A DNA stretch of 64,000 nt from Dipteris shenzhenensis (taxonomy: Eukaryota > Polypodiophyta > Polypodiopsida > Gleicheniales): NCBI GenBank assembly GCA_047967505.1, contig CM106538.1. One strand, written 5' to 3'. Numbering within the stretch: the first letter of the stretch is position 1; every line of letters starts with the position of its first letter. The translations under genes were made by a program, and so were the position numbers. Of the stretch, positions 44,252-54,738 are shown one piece after another. The notes below the pieces were generated by a model. The model was not told where the DNA came from. It was given only the letters and a program-made list of their open reading frames with translations, and did not search any database.

Positions 44252-45327
44252 CTAAGAGAAATGTACAATATACTTAGGAAGCAATTGCCTTGCATCTTTG
44301 ACTACTATCACACTTTCTCCTGCCTTTGTATGATTCACATTTTCTTTTCCTGCTAGGAGAGAGGCTAAGAGCATCATCCCTGTACCATTGCTGTATTGTA
44401 TTGAGATTTCAGGATTAGTTGCTGTATATACTCCTGTTCCATGTACAGCTCCACACCTGATAGGAACACCTCCTGTACCTCCCACCTTGAAGCCCTCCTG
44501 TATAATCTTTTCAATACTTTCTTTAGTGGTTCCATGGAACACAAGCATTTCAGATGTAGGCCATTTCTGATTAACAAAGTTTGCTTTCATTTCATTGTAA
44601 CTCATACTAAGTATTGCATTGTGTATGACCTCAACCTTAACCACCTGCACAGAGACCAAAACGAATGGAGAGGCTGTCAGTATAAAAGATGAATGAGAAC
44701 AACCACTTCAGTGTAAATTTTCATGTCAATGAACAAAATCATAAAAATAATCTGTGAATTCGTTTTGAAAGTAAGAGCAAAAGATGTAATGAGGATAATG
44801 AACTAGTATAGAGGAAGAAGCCCAGAAGTTTTCAATGCAGCAAGAAGTCAAAATTATCCGTACAGATCTTCTGGAAGAGTTCAAGATACATTAACCTACA
44901 ATAATCCATACATTCCACAGAATATAGATGATAAAATGGCTATGATGCTACATAGTGAACTTAGGAGACTCAACCACGGCTGCTCACCTTTCTTTCTTTA
45001 AGATTTGACATTCTGTAAAACTGAGATTCTGCGAGTCTAAAATGGTACTCTGTAAAAGTATCACCCAAGAAATTTGGGGCTGGCATCAAGGAGGTTCTTG
45101 AGAAACTTCCTTTAGCATGTTTCTGTAAATCCATGTACTTAGGAGTATTGATATCGTCATTGTCGTAATGAATGATGTATCTGGGAATAGCCAGACGTGG
45201 ATCGTAAATTATGTACTCATCATATAATGTTCCCCCACTGTGCTCGCTGTCTCTCATAGAATAAACAGAGTCCCAGCCTTTTTTCCGAACTTTTTCTAGA
45301 TCCAGATCTGGCTTTGCCTCCTTAACA
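44252..45327 (-). CDS. PARP (ADP-ribosyltransferase) catalytic-domain protein, two 3' exons
   Basis: The two exons seen are 45327-44988 and 44644-44252, with a 343-bp GT-AG intron (donor gtgagc, acceptor ctctgtgcag) in phase 0. The frame is open across the join. Upstream, an acceptor (gcatgtgcag) precedes exon one, so more exons lay to the right but were not found. Exon one holds the end of a first PARP catalytic domain, YDEYIIYDPRLAIPRYIIHY, and a linker. Exon two holds a second domain with LVFHGTTKESIEKIIQEGF (triad His), GTGVYTATNPEISIQYS (triad Tyr) and VIVVKDARQLLPKYIVHF at the end. When the two domain ends are aligned, the first keeps the triad Glu (DEYIIY) while the second has Val there, which suggests mono-ADP-ribosylation or no activity. 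The fold recalls PARP14- and tankyrase-type domains rather than plant PARP1 or RCD1; that placement is tentative. Confidence 0.85.
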
Positions 45328-45470
45328 CTGCACATGCAGAGGAAATTCAGGAACACAAGAAATATCTTATTGCATTCAATTTCTAACCTAAATCTTTAGT
45401 ACCAGAAAGACTCCAATATCAACATAATTAACTAGATCAGTTTGTTTCCTTCCACTGGCTCTTCCCACCT
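45328..45470. other. Upstream intron edge of the PARP-like gene
   Basis: Non-coding. The acceptor for exon one lies at 45328-45345 on the minus strand. No further exon is visible before the tandem repeat at 45471. Confidence 0.5.
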
Positions 45471-46088
45471 TAGCCTGTGGTTCACTTTACAACTAATAAA
45501 GCTCCCCCTTGAAATGCATTGGGCATCTGCGTTAAGCCCAATTTATTCCTTAAGTAACACAAATTTCCTACTTTTGTTTGCTTATGTTAATGTATCAGCA
45601 CTCATATCCTCTGGCTGCGCAATATCCTAGAAGAAAAAAGTGGTATTGGATGTCAATATATTGTGTGCTGCCCTATATTTTTTTCTATATGTACACAACG
45701 ATTGGGTTGTCTATGAGAGACATCATGAGCTTTTGAACTGGCTTTGGCTGCCTCCTGGGAAAAGTCTTAGCCTGTGGTTCACTTCACAACTAATAAAGCT
45801 CCCCCTCGCTATGCATGGGCATCTGGGTTAAGCCCAATTTATTCCTTGAGTAATGCAAATTTCCTACTTTTGTTTGCTTCTGTTAATATATCAGCACTCA
45901 TATCCTCTGGCTGCGCAATATCCTAGGTTATTTGCAACTTTTGGGAAGAAAAAAGTGGTATTGGATTGTCAATATGTTGTGTGCTGCCCTATGATTTTTT
46001 CTAAGAATTAGTACACCACGATTGAGCTGTCTGTATGAGAAACATCAGTAGCTTTTGAACTGGCTTTGGCTGCTTCCTGGGAAAAGTC
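45471..46088. repeat. ~300-bp tandem repeat, two copies
   Basis: Copies start at 45471 and 45768 with tagcctgtggttcact (offset 297) and the second ends near 46088. They share aaatttcctacttttgtttg, tcctctggctgcgcaatatc, gtgtgctgccctat and ttttgaactggctttggctg. Differences are scattered substitutions and small indels (an extra ttatttgcaacttttgg in the second). Short minus-strand frames are broken. Because a copia RNase H remnant follows directly, the repeat may derive from the copia 3' region. Confidence 0.85.
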
Positions 46089-46295
46089 TTAACTCACAGT
46101 CTTGTATTCGGCCTCAATTGTTGATAGTGCAATTGCGGGCTCACTGCTGCAGCATCCATAGGCAAGATTAAAAAGCTGGATTTTAATCCAAGTCTCAACT
46201 ACCATCGCACTACCTCTGTACGAAAGAATCGTGGAGGCATACTCCTTTTCCCGCCTCCCAACACTCATTTCCAGCATCCCCACAAAAAGTGTCAA
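46089..46295 (-). pseudogene. Ty1/copia RNase H fragment
   Basis: The minus-strand frame contains SSEPAIALSTIEAEYKTVS, matching the copia RNase H motif around ALSTxEAEY with the catalytic Glu. The preceding residues are only loosely like RNase H. The rest of pol is not found upstream. Frames beyond about 46295 are not recognisable. Confidence 0.75.
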
Positions 46296-46962
46296 AATTG
46301 CTCACTGCAGCTGCAATGTGCCAATCATTGTACATATCAATGATGCGAGCATGATTCTTAATATTGTCAACCCATGCTTGGTCAACACCTTGGCCATCTA
46401 TGTATTTATCTTTCTACCTAGGGCACATGTGCACACATTTATCTTTTCTCAATGTCTTCACATACACATCAGTTCGAGATCTTGTAGTTTCTGCAGTTTT
46501 GCATGGATTAGGCTTCTTTCAAGATCCCGATTAGCATCTTTTACTTACTATTGGTGATCTTTGACATGATAGCCACTGCAGTGGACTATAACAGGGCTTG
46601 GATTGGCTCTCTTACCAAGAGAAGATTCTCAAGTTATGCTTCACAAGCAACTTGTGGATAGTATTTCTTCGACACACAACTGCCTAATAGTGTCCACAAG
46701 CAACTTGTGGACACTTTCTTCCACACACGAGTGCCTAATCATAGTCGAGTCTTTTGACACGACACATGCCTAACTATATGAGTTGGATGGTGCCTACTTG
46801 TATTCATGTAAGATCGGATCATCACTATCACTTATGTGTTCAGGTTATTAAGGAAGTCACCTAAATTTCATTTACCTTTGTAAGACTAGAATATGTCCAA
46901 TCATACAAATTTAGATTTTTTTGTTGTTCTAAAGACAAAAAATCATATTCAAGGTGACAATT
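46296..46962. other. Non-coding interval with a strong hairpin
   Basis: Contains an imperfect repeat of the word cacaagcaacttgtgga at about 46642-46658 and again inside a perfect hairpin, gtgtccacaag-caa-cttgtggacac, at 46690-46714. No frame is supported. Confidence 0.6.
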
Positions 46963-47042
46963 TGTTGGTTAGGAGAATAACATTGGATAGAGAATCCAAT
47001 TGTGTTGGTTAGGAGAATAACATTGGATAGGGAATCCAATTG
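46963..47042. repeat. 40-bp tandem duplication next to an LTR
   Basis: Two 40-bp units start tgttggttaggagaataaca and end gaatccaattg, differing at one base. The second unit ends exactly where the LTR at 47043 begins. Confidence 0.93.
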
Positions 47043-47365
47043 TGAAGGAAGGGGAAGAAGGTGGAAAGGAGGCTAGGGAGCTAGAAGGAAGGAAACATAA
47101 CTTGAAATAGAAATGAAAGGAAATGGAAATGGAAAGAAAGGAAAGAGCCAAAGGAAATCACTTACATGACCAAAAGCTCCACTTGAGTTGATTGATGTGA
47201 CAAGTGAAAGTACAACACTCATATAGAGTGGACACACACACACTCAAGTACCATATGTACATGGGATAAATCCCAAGATGCCACATGGCACTCTCTCACA
47301 GAAAGACTCATGAACTAGTTCCTAGTACACATAGAACACACTCTTTGGCTATGATTTCTCCAACA
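47043..47365 (-). repeat. 3' LTR of the gag-only element (323 bp)
   Basis: Runs from tgaaggaagg to tttctccaaca on the plus strand. The PPT on the minus strand is the complement of tcccccctcag at 47366-47376. It matches the LTR at 50354 at most positions. Confidence 0.9.
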
Positions 47366-47390
47366 TCCCCCCTCAGTGCAAAGAGTGTGA

Positions 47391-48204
47391 AGAAAAGTAC
47401 TTCATGAAGTATGAATAAAAACCGTAGAGCAAGCTCAAGTGCGGGAGTACATCATGTCAAGCATGAGAAAAAACAGCTTAGAATAAGTAAACAAAAATCC
47501 CAGGTGGCGGCTAAAAATGCCACCTCATCCCTGAAGGAGAGTCAGAGAAGAAAGGAGAACCCTTCCAAACTCTGAGAAAAGCAACCCTCCTAGTAGTAGC
47601 AGTCCTGGAGGTTCCCTGTATGTTCGCCAAATGGCCATCAAAGTGTGTATAGGATCTGCCCAAATACTGGCCATAGTCTGAGAAGGGTGAACCTGGGAGT
47701 CCTCCAAAGCCTTTGTACATCTGGCTCTCCAAATATGCCATGCTGTAACACTAGCCAGAATCTCCCAAGATGTGTCTATAAAAGCGTGGGGAGCTTTGAA
47801 TAGAGTAAACAGAACATCCGGGAGGGAGCATGACGTGTCGTCGAACAAAGAAAGCTGTGTCTGTGTCATGTCCCTCGAAGAAAGCCTATGGACCACTGAG
47901 TGACAACCAAGCAACTGATCCCCAGGTCATGAAGAAGGGTGCTCTATGAAAAATGCAAAGTATCCTAGCAACACCCTTCCAAATCGTCCTCGCCTGAGTG
48001 CACTCCCAAAGGCAGTGCTGCACTGACTCAACCACTGAGTGGCATCGAGGACATGTAGGGTCAAACCTGGATCTCCACAGGTTCACTGCAATCCCTCCAT
48101 GAATAGTAAGCCAGATGAATAACGTGATTTTCCTATTCCTGAGGGATTTCCAAAGTCTGCTCCAAAAGTTTTTCTGCATCTCTGCAGAAATCTAAAAAGT
48201 ATCC
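47391..48204 (-). mobile_element. LINE-B copy with 12-bp target duplication
   Basis: An 814-bp 5'-truncated copy. The minus strand starts in ORF2 with a frame giving MQKNFWSRLWKSLRNRKITL, then the zinc-binding box CPRCHSVVESVQHCLWEC and the region WKGVARILCIFHRAPFFM. After a frameshift near 47900 it continues with TSWEILASVTAWHIWRARC and the tail. The 3' end at 47391 has the family signature tacttcatgaagtatgaat and a very short A tail. It is flanked by caaagagtgtga at 47379-47390 and 48205-48216. It gives the best-preserved version here of the LINE-B zinc-binding domain. Confidence 0.93.
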
Positions 48205-48220
48205 CAAAGAGTGTGAGACC

Positions 48221-48500
48221 CAACACGCAAGGAGTAGATTGATCCCCCCTCCACTACAATACTGCAAAGAGAAGGTCCAACTATCCAACACCTCCCATGT
48301 GATAGTGACTTCTCAGTCAGCTTGTGACTGGAAGCCCCTTAGAGCAAAGAGTTTGAGAACCAACACGCAAGGAGTAGGCCAATCCCCCCTCCACCGCAAT
48401 ACTGCAAAGAGCAAGTCCAACTATCCAACACCTCCCATGTGATAATGACTTCCCAATCAGCTTGTGACCGGCAGGGTAGACCATCACTCGTCACCCCCCT
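48221..48500. repeat. 140-bp tandem duplication in the gag-only element
   Basis: Units begin caacacgcaaggagtag at 48221 and 48361. They share atcccccctccac, actatccaacacctcccatg and cagcttgtgac. The junction word gagcaaagagtttgagaacc resembles the LINE target caaagagtgtga. It lies in the non-coding 3' internal part, near the polypurine tract. Confidence 0.9.
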
Positions 48501-48676
48501 TACTCTAAACTGGGTAGGAGTCTCGCATAGCCATAAGAGTAAACACCCAATACAATCATTTTTGGGGAAACTACCTAGGGCAGAGTACCCTTATTGACTC
48601 CAAAGCCACAAAATCATACATCATTTTAAAGGGACTACTCAAGGCAGAGGACCTTTATCGACTCACATAAAAGAGA

Positions 48677-49322
48677 TCAGAATACATATGGGTCGTCATC
48701 CTCAAGAGGGTGACATGGGAAGTTAGTTCTTGGTCGGAATCTCCTCTGGGATCTCCTCTCCTTCAACCAAGTTGGCATGATGTTGGTCTTGTTCTTTTTC
48801 TTTCTTTGTGTAGCAATGTGCTTCAATATGGTCCTCACGCTTGCAATATCTGCATGTGATGTTCTTATGGGCTTTCTATTTACTGGGGGAGGCAAGAGCC
48901 TCTCTAGTGCCTGATGTAAAGAGCGGAGATTCTTTTTTGAGAACAAGAGTCACCATATCATCAAAGGTTGTTGAGGCAAGTCTAAGTACTTTAAGAGTGT
49001 TCTTAAAATGAGAGACTCCTTCCATACTCTTCATGAGGACAGCCATTTTGTCCTCATCATCAAGTGAACACTTCAGGCTGGAAAGTTGTTAAACAAGAGA
49101 TTGCATTTTTGCCAAGTGTGCACTTAATGCATCATTTTCCTCCAGTTTTAACTTATAAAATTGCAGCTTCAAGAAAACCTTGGAGTTTGTGATATTATTA
49201 CCAAAATTATTATCGAGATGCGCCAAAATCTCCTTGGCCATCGATTTGAAGTTGATATGATGAATCAAAGTGTCAGAAAAAGTCCAATAAGAACAATGGC
49301 TCTTGAGTTTTGTTGCTTCCAT
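48677..49322 (-). pseudogene. Copia-type gag middle and zinc knuckle
   Basis: On the minus strand, 49322-49089 reads KEILAHLDNNFGNNITNSKV then FLKLQFYKLKLEENDALSAH, typical of the copia gag (UBN2-type) core. After a frameshift, the knuckle CRYCKREDHIEAHC at 48854-48813 keeps C-C-H-C. A basic stretch and acidic C-terminal end, PLEDDDPYVF, follow, close to the end of the gag in the element at 54739 (DVDEDDEFVF). The gag then stops; no protease follows. Confidence 0.88.
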
Positions 49323-49770
49323 ATCTTGAGGTGTTGAAGATCCATTGTTGTGGTGTAGTCATGGCAACATGCAAACCCTTATATGGACAAAGAGTCGCTC
49401 ACCCCCTCAAAAGAAGAGTCATGAAGAAAGAGTCCCCCTCCCCCCCCAAAAAAAAGAAAAAGAAAGAAAGAAAGAAAGGGGAAAGAAAGAGGCACAATTT
49501 TGATGTGCAGAAGGTGGTGATACTCACCGACAAGCTTGCAAATAATGCCAAGGAATTCTGTATGCGTACACATAGGAAAAAACATGAGGACACTAGGAAC
49601 AACAGCCTCCTTCAAATGTGTATCCATGCAACAGCATTGTATGTGAGAGTGGGATTGACGTATGCATGAATGCGACAGCATAACAACATAATTTTCCTCC
49701 AAGCACGACATCAGGTCGGCAAATGACAAGAAAGATGATTTACAGAGTAGGTATGTTGAAATCATCCTCA

Positions 49771-49866
49771 ATTACATCCCATAACATTTTCTTTCATGAC
49801 GAGCAGCTGCATCTTAGTTTGCCAAGTGGGAAACCCCTCGCCCTTGAACTTCTCCACAATGAGGGA
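49771..49866 (-). pseudogene. Copia-type gag N-terminus
   Basis: The minus-strand frame gives LIVEKFKGEGFPTWQTKMQL then LVMKENVMGCN, the conserved start of copia gag. The upstream part of the same frame (to 50205) is Ala-, Cys- and Pro-rich and is probably leader rather than protein. It is separated from the gag middle by non-gag sequence. Confidence 0.85.
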
Positions 49867-50338
49867 TGTGGAAATAGAAGTCATGGTGTGGCAGCTCCAA
49901 GAACGGGAAGATGCAAGCATAAGAAGAGGCAGCGGGCAGGGAAAAGATGCAGCGCCAAGAGACACAATGCGGGCAGCAGGTAGGGAGAAGATGCAGCGCG
50001 GGCAGCGGGCAGCGGAGAGGAGGCAGTGCGGGCAGTAAAGGAGAGGCGCAAGGGCAGCATGGGCTGTTGCACGGGCTGGAGGCAATGCGGGCAGGAAAGA
50101 TGAGGCACAGGGGAAGCACGGGCAGCTAGCAACAAGCAAGTTGATGATGATGATCAGCTCCTCCAAGTCGGCTAGCAGCAAGTCGATGATGGGCAGCTCC
50201 TCCAAATCGGCATCTCAATCTTCATGATGAGGCTAGAGCTTGAGGGAAGGGCTGCCCTTTGGGAGAAGGTAGCGTCCATTTCCGGGCTACCTCACTCCTA
50301 AGTTTTGCCCAAGGAAGGGAAAGCTAGAAAGGGGACAT

Positions 50339-50351
50339 GGCTCTAATACCA
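50339..50351 (-). promoter_or_regulatory. Primer binding site with one mismatch, initiator tRNA-Met
   Basis: The minus strand reads TGGTATTAGAGCC, one change from the usual TGGTATCAGAGCC, two bases from the LTR. Confidence 0.88.
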
Positions 50352-50353
50352 CA

Positions 50354-50668
50354 TGAAGGAATGGGAAGAAGGTGGAAAGGAGGCAAGGGAGCTAGAAGGA
50401 AGGAAACATAACTTGAAATAGAAATGATAGGAAACGGAAATGGAAAGAAAGGCAAGAACCAAAGGAAATCACTTACATGATCAAAAGCTCCACTTGAGTT
50501 AATTGATGTGACAAGTGAAAGTACAACACTCATACAGAGTGGACACACACACTCAAGTACCATATGTATATGGGATAACTCCCAAGATGCTACATGGCAC
50601 TCTCTCACACAAAGACTCATGAACTAGTTCCTAGTACACACTAGAACACACTCTTTGACTATGATTTG
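50354..50668 (-). repeat. 5' LTR of the gag-only element, truncated
   Basis: Matches 47043-47365 but breaks off after ctatgattt, lacking the last eight bases ctccaaca of the other copy. So the outer end was lost and no target duplication can be read. Confidence 0.88.
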
Positions 50669-52430
50669 TGAGTGATGGCACATTCATGGTTGGGCAGCCA
50701 TTCTCTAGTCAAAGTAGTCGGTCAATTCTACATATGTACATAGCATACATGAATGGAAATATAAGAGCCCAAGTGTGATGGATTATTCATAATACTTGCA
50801 TTTGAGCTTCTCTTCACCTCCCACATCTTCCGCACTCTGAATATTGACATAGTGTCAGAGGCAGTACCTCAAGTGTTGCTCCCATTGCTATGTCTTCTTC
50901 CATCCACTCAAGGTTTTATCCCTTTGACGTGGAGATAGGTTGCAAGAAGTATACATGCAGAATCAGTGCATTTCTAAATCAGTTCAGCAACTTTCTCACG
51001 TTCTTGGGATTCCATTGAAAGGCATTTGAGCCACCTATCAGTTGCGTTTGCCATGGTATATCCTTCAGCCCCTAGTTTTTTTCTACCAGTATTTTACCTA
51101 CAGTTGAACCAGTTGCAAAAGTGGGCTTTAATAGGCTTTTCCACCTTCATTTACAGTTGCTCCAGATACTAAACCAGCTCAAGACCAGCTTGGAATCCCG
51201 GGATTATAGGAATTGGACTGATTCATCAATTAGTAATGAGTTTGGTGTTGCATATATCTTCATGAATCAGGTAATCCTTCTTGATGTGAAGCTTCCCCAA
51301 CTCTCCATGAAGATGGTTATTGCTTTGGTAGCTAACCATTGCCTCTACAAGGCCCTGGTATGCAAGATGAATTCAAAATAGAATTAGTTTTTTCCTCCCA
51401 TGTGAGTGTAAAAGATTGTCTGCTCTTGGCATTGCGGTTTGGGACATCTTTGTTCATATTCAACAACATTTTGGGCTTATTGTTGAGCTACATTAACACT
51501 TCACACTTCAGGCCCGTGCATATTGGAAGCTCGGCATTGCACTTTGAGTGCACGTTATTCCACTGCATTGGTGAAAAGTACTTGTATGCATTGTTGACAA
51601 TTGTCAAGTGGGAATTTTTATGCTCAATCAATGAGCAGTTGTTGGAAGCTTGGTTCATGCCTAATTCATGACATGTATGATCTTTTTTACACACTACCTT
51701 GGATAGTGAAAGTTGCATCAGTTGGCATTGCTTTTCCATTGTTACTTAGTTACACTTGATGCTCATAATGTCCAGTTCTTGAAAGCTTTCTATTACAGCA
51801 GACAGGTGAGAGTTTTGCATCAGTTGGAACTAACAGTTACATACGTGCTCCCACCTGCCCATTCTCGATCCTAAGTTAGCTACCTGCTGCATTCTTGGAG
51901 GGTGAATTGACGTATTCTTAGCCTGCTGGTCACTTTGAGAAGATATTTCCTAATTACCCCGCCAGTGCTGCCTTTACTGGCCATTGCAGGTGTTGAGGGT
52001 AGAGTCCCTCAACATTTGAGAAACATATTAAAAAGGAGAGGAAGAAAGAATTGCAAAACACGCACAAAGACTGTATTCTTGGAGGAGCTCCTACATCCAA
52101 GCATCGACTCCCAAACCAAATAAACCAAAAAGGTGGTCATACAATACTATAGGTAAAATATCCAACATTCACCTCAACCTTCCCTTCTACCTCCTCTAAC
52201 GTCCACTTGCACAAGTAGCTCCCCTCATATATGCTAATATTTCTCTCCTATGTGCCTAACTCTATGTCACATGGACCTCTATAATTGAGTGCAGTGTGAC
52301 ACACTGGCTACATCAACAAGTGATTAATAAATCTCTAAAAAGGTGATTTTCTCGTATGTCGTGGCCCCTTTGTGATTCCTAGTCCAAGGACAATCATGTG
52401 GGTTAGTCTCTCAAGCCTTAGGTCAAGTTG
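50669..52430. other. Unrecognised interval
   Basis: Frames at 51121-51381 and 51339-51671 (+) and 51488-51739 (-) have no recognised motif. The 51145-51270 part is preceded by a tttacag acceptor-like word and could be a decayed exon, but nothing supports this further. No repeats with defined ends. Confidence 0.4.
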
Positions 52431-53384
52431 TTGTTCACTTGTACCCATTGAAGAACAATAGATTAGTGTTTCCATCTTGGGGATTAGATAGATCTAGGTC
52501 ATAGCCTAGGATAGGAGTCCCAAAGGGGACCCCAAAGGCTGGCCGACGATTAGAAGAGGTGCAGCCCATGATAGGAGCCCCAAAGGGCAGCACAAGTGTA
52601 GTAAGGGGGCTCAGGGAGGCGCCTTTTATAGTCAGCCTCAACCCCCTTCAACTCAGCCCATAGGGCTGCGTGGGCAGGCCCTACCAGCCAGCCAATTAGC
52701 TGACTGGCTGGTTGGCCAAGTTGGCCGGGAAATTGGCTGACACCAGCCCTTATACAAGGGGCCCCTTGGCCCCTCTTTTGGCGTTCAGCCCCCAGCTTTA
52801 CCAGCAGTAGTTCCAGCCTCTCAGCTAGCTGCAGCCAGCCTCCATACAGCAGCCCAAAGCCACTGTACAGATCAGGAACAAGGAGAGGGTGATTGGCAGC
52901 ACTACAATTTGAGGTTTGAACAGCACAAGCAGTGAGGTTTGAGGTTCTATTTCAGCATCTTTCCTTTCAGTTTTTACAGCTCTTTGCACAGCTCTCTCTC
53001 TCAGTTTCACTCAGGTCTCATCTCTGAGTTCTCAGCTTCATATCTCAGCTCTTTCCGTCCTCAGTTTCACTCCGTTCGCTCTCACTCATGCAGTATTATA
53101 GCATGCCCGTGGACAGTGCTAGCCTCTTTGATAGCCTCGCATAGTGGTCTACAACGTCAGTGTGGGCAGCATTGAGGCCTTGGTTGTGGTTGGGCTGTTT
53201 CTCGGGCTTCAGCTCTTTGTGTTCAAGGTGTCATCCTCAGTTGCATTTCATGCACTCTTGAGGAGTGTCTTTTGTATTTTCAGGTTCTCCAAGTTTGAAG
53301 CAAATTCAACCCTATATCGGGGGAGGGGGCCCTCAGTGGGTACAAGGAACCAACTGGTTGTTCTCTCTCTCTCTGTCTCTGCTG

Positions 53385-53443
<59 letters not shown>

Positions 53444-53536
53444 CGCGCACTCGTGCATACAAAATTACACCTTTCAATAATGTTTAAAGAAGGTCTCATT
53501 GTGATCTGGACGATCATTAACCGTTGCATGCTACAT
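52431..53536 (+). other. Probable LTR/leader of a decayed gypsy element
   Basis: This interval is richer in GC than its surroundings. It contains inverted words (ggctggttggcc with ggccaagttggcc near 52700) and a (TC)n tract, and ends just before a degenerate primer site, with a gag-like frame beyond. The position fits an LTR plus leader, but the LTR start was not defined and no second LTR was seen. Confidence 0.4.
53361..53440. repeat. (TC)n microsatellite with TG interruptions
   Basis: An 80-bp tract of TC, interrupted by several g's in its first half. Frames reading through it on both strands (SLSLSL and RERERE) are artefacts. Confidence 0.97.
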
Positions 53537-53548
53537 TGCTATCAAAGC
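53537..53548 (+). promoter_or_regulatory. Degenerate initiator-Met primer site
   Basis: Reads TGCTATCAAAGC against the usual TGGTATCAGAGC (two differences). It lies about 40 bases before a gag-like frame, which gives it some support. Confidence 0.45.
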
Positions 53549-53579
53549 TTTGGCCTATAATCCAGCTTGACTACTGCAA

Positions 53580-54735
53580 TTGCATGGTTGTGTTGAGATC
53601 CGGAAAGACCACACATCCAAGAGCCATGGAGCAATAAAGAAGAGAAGAGTACAAGGAGCACAACTCCAAGAAGACAAAGACAGTCATAAGAATATGCTTC
53701 TGCTAAGCACTCAAGACATGTTGGAGAAGCTTATGGAGCGCAACAACTCTTGTCCCAGTTGGAAGAAAGTTCATGGCAATTGGCAGAAAAAAGAGGAAAA
53801 TTGGAGGAGACAAAGAAGCAGCTCAAAGAAAAAGAAGAAAAAGAGGGAGCAAGTCTGGAAGAAGGCAAAGGAACGTTGGATTTTGAAAAACTGCTCTTAT
53901 TGATGCGCAAAGAACATAAGCATGAGGAGGCAATTAGCTACGACTAGATGGCCCAAGCCGAGAAGCAACATAGACTAGACCTAGAAGCCATGCCTCTCCA
54001 GCTCCTATAGATGTTAACCACTATGCAAGCTAGCATGAGCACAGCAGTTCCTAGAGCCACACCAGCCTCGACATCAGTCAAGTTCAGTCCGCTCACCCAG
54101 TCCACGCCAAAATTCACAAAATATGATGGTAAGTGTGACCACTCAGCTATCTTGCAGTTTATTCACCAGTTTGTCACTCACTTTTTGTTAGCATGCATAC
54201 AGGATGAATAAGAGAAGTACATCTAGTAGCTCCTCATCTTACTTTCTGTTAGCATGCATACAAGATGAACAAGAGAAGTCTCCTCATCTTACTAGTGAGG
54301 CAGTTATGTGGTGGCAGCATTGGGTCAGTAGCCATACTGACGTACCACACATGTCAATGATTTCATTTGGGATATGTTTGTGTCTGATCTTAAAGCTTGT
54401 TTTTTACCACCTCAGTGTATGCTTAACCTTAAAGATGAGTTTTCTCATCTCTCCTAGAATGGCTTGTCTGTGTATAACAACAGGATCATCACACTGACAC
54501 AGCAATTGGGTGTCTCCAAAAACAATAAGCTAAAGAAATTCATTAGAGGATTGGGTTCCAACATTTGTTTTCTCATTTGGAATTGACTTGCTCACCTACG
54601 AGCGTGCGCTTATCCTTGCTAAGAACCAGGGGATGATGTTGAACGAGGCGAGGAAGCCTAAGCAAGTCCAGACAAGAGCCAAATCTCCGCAGCAATCCTC
54701 AAACCCAATAGGTAAAGGCCCTCAGTAGAAGGACA
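53580..54735 (+). pseudogene. Gypsy-type gag remnant
   Basis: The N-terminal part is Lys- and Glu-rich with coiled-coil character (EKRGKLEETKKQLKEKEEKE at about 53790). 54011-54211 gives TPKFTKYDGKCDHSAILQFI, the usual KYDG start of the gypsy gag core. After frame changes, SEAVMWWQHWVSSHTDV appears near 54300 and KLKKFIRGLGSNI near 54530. A 60-base direct repeat around tgttagcatgcatacaggatg (about 54190 and 54247) breaks the frame. No zinc knuckle or pol follows; the adjoining LTR element starts at 54739. Confidence 0.75.
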
Positions 54736-54738
54736 GTA

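Larger units (their letters stand above)
47043..50668 (-). mobile_element. Gag-only (TR-GAG type) LTR element with a LINE insertion
   Basis: Two direct LTRs (47043-47365 and 50354-50668) flank an internal region with copia-type gag pieces on the minus strand but no protease, integrase or RT. The primer site is for initiator tRNA-Met. A LINE-B copy is inserted near the 3' LTR. A 140-bp tandem duplication lies beside it. About 400 bases at 49330-49765, between the gag start and the gag middle, do not resemble gag and carry a C/A-rich tract near 49437-49480, so a further insertion is likely. Layout and content fit the TR-GAG class of non-autonomous plant elements. Confidence 0.85.

Noticed and set aside
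49399-50205. Long Ala/Cys/Pro-rich minus frames
   Set aside because: Only the last ~32 residues of the 50205 frame match gag; the rest is GC-rich leader of the LTR element or low-complexity sequence.
53248-53529. Frames reading RERERE or SLSLSL
   Set aside because: They are translations of the (TC)n tract.
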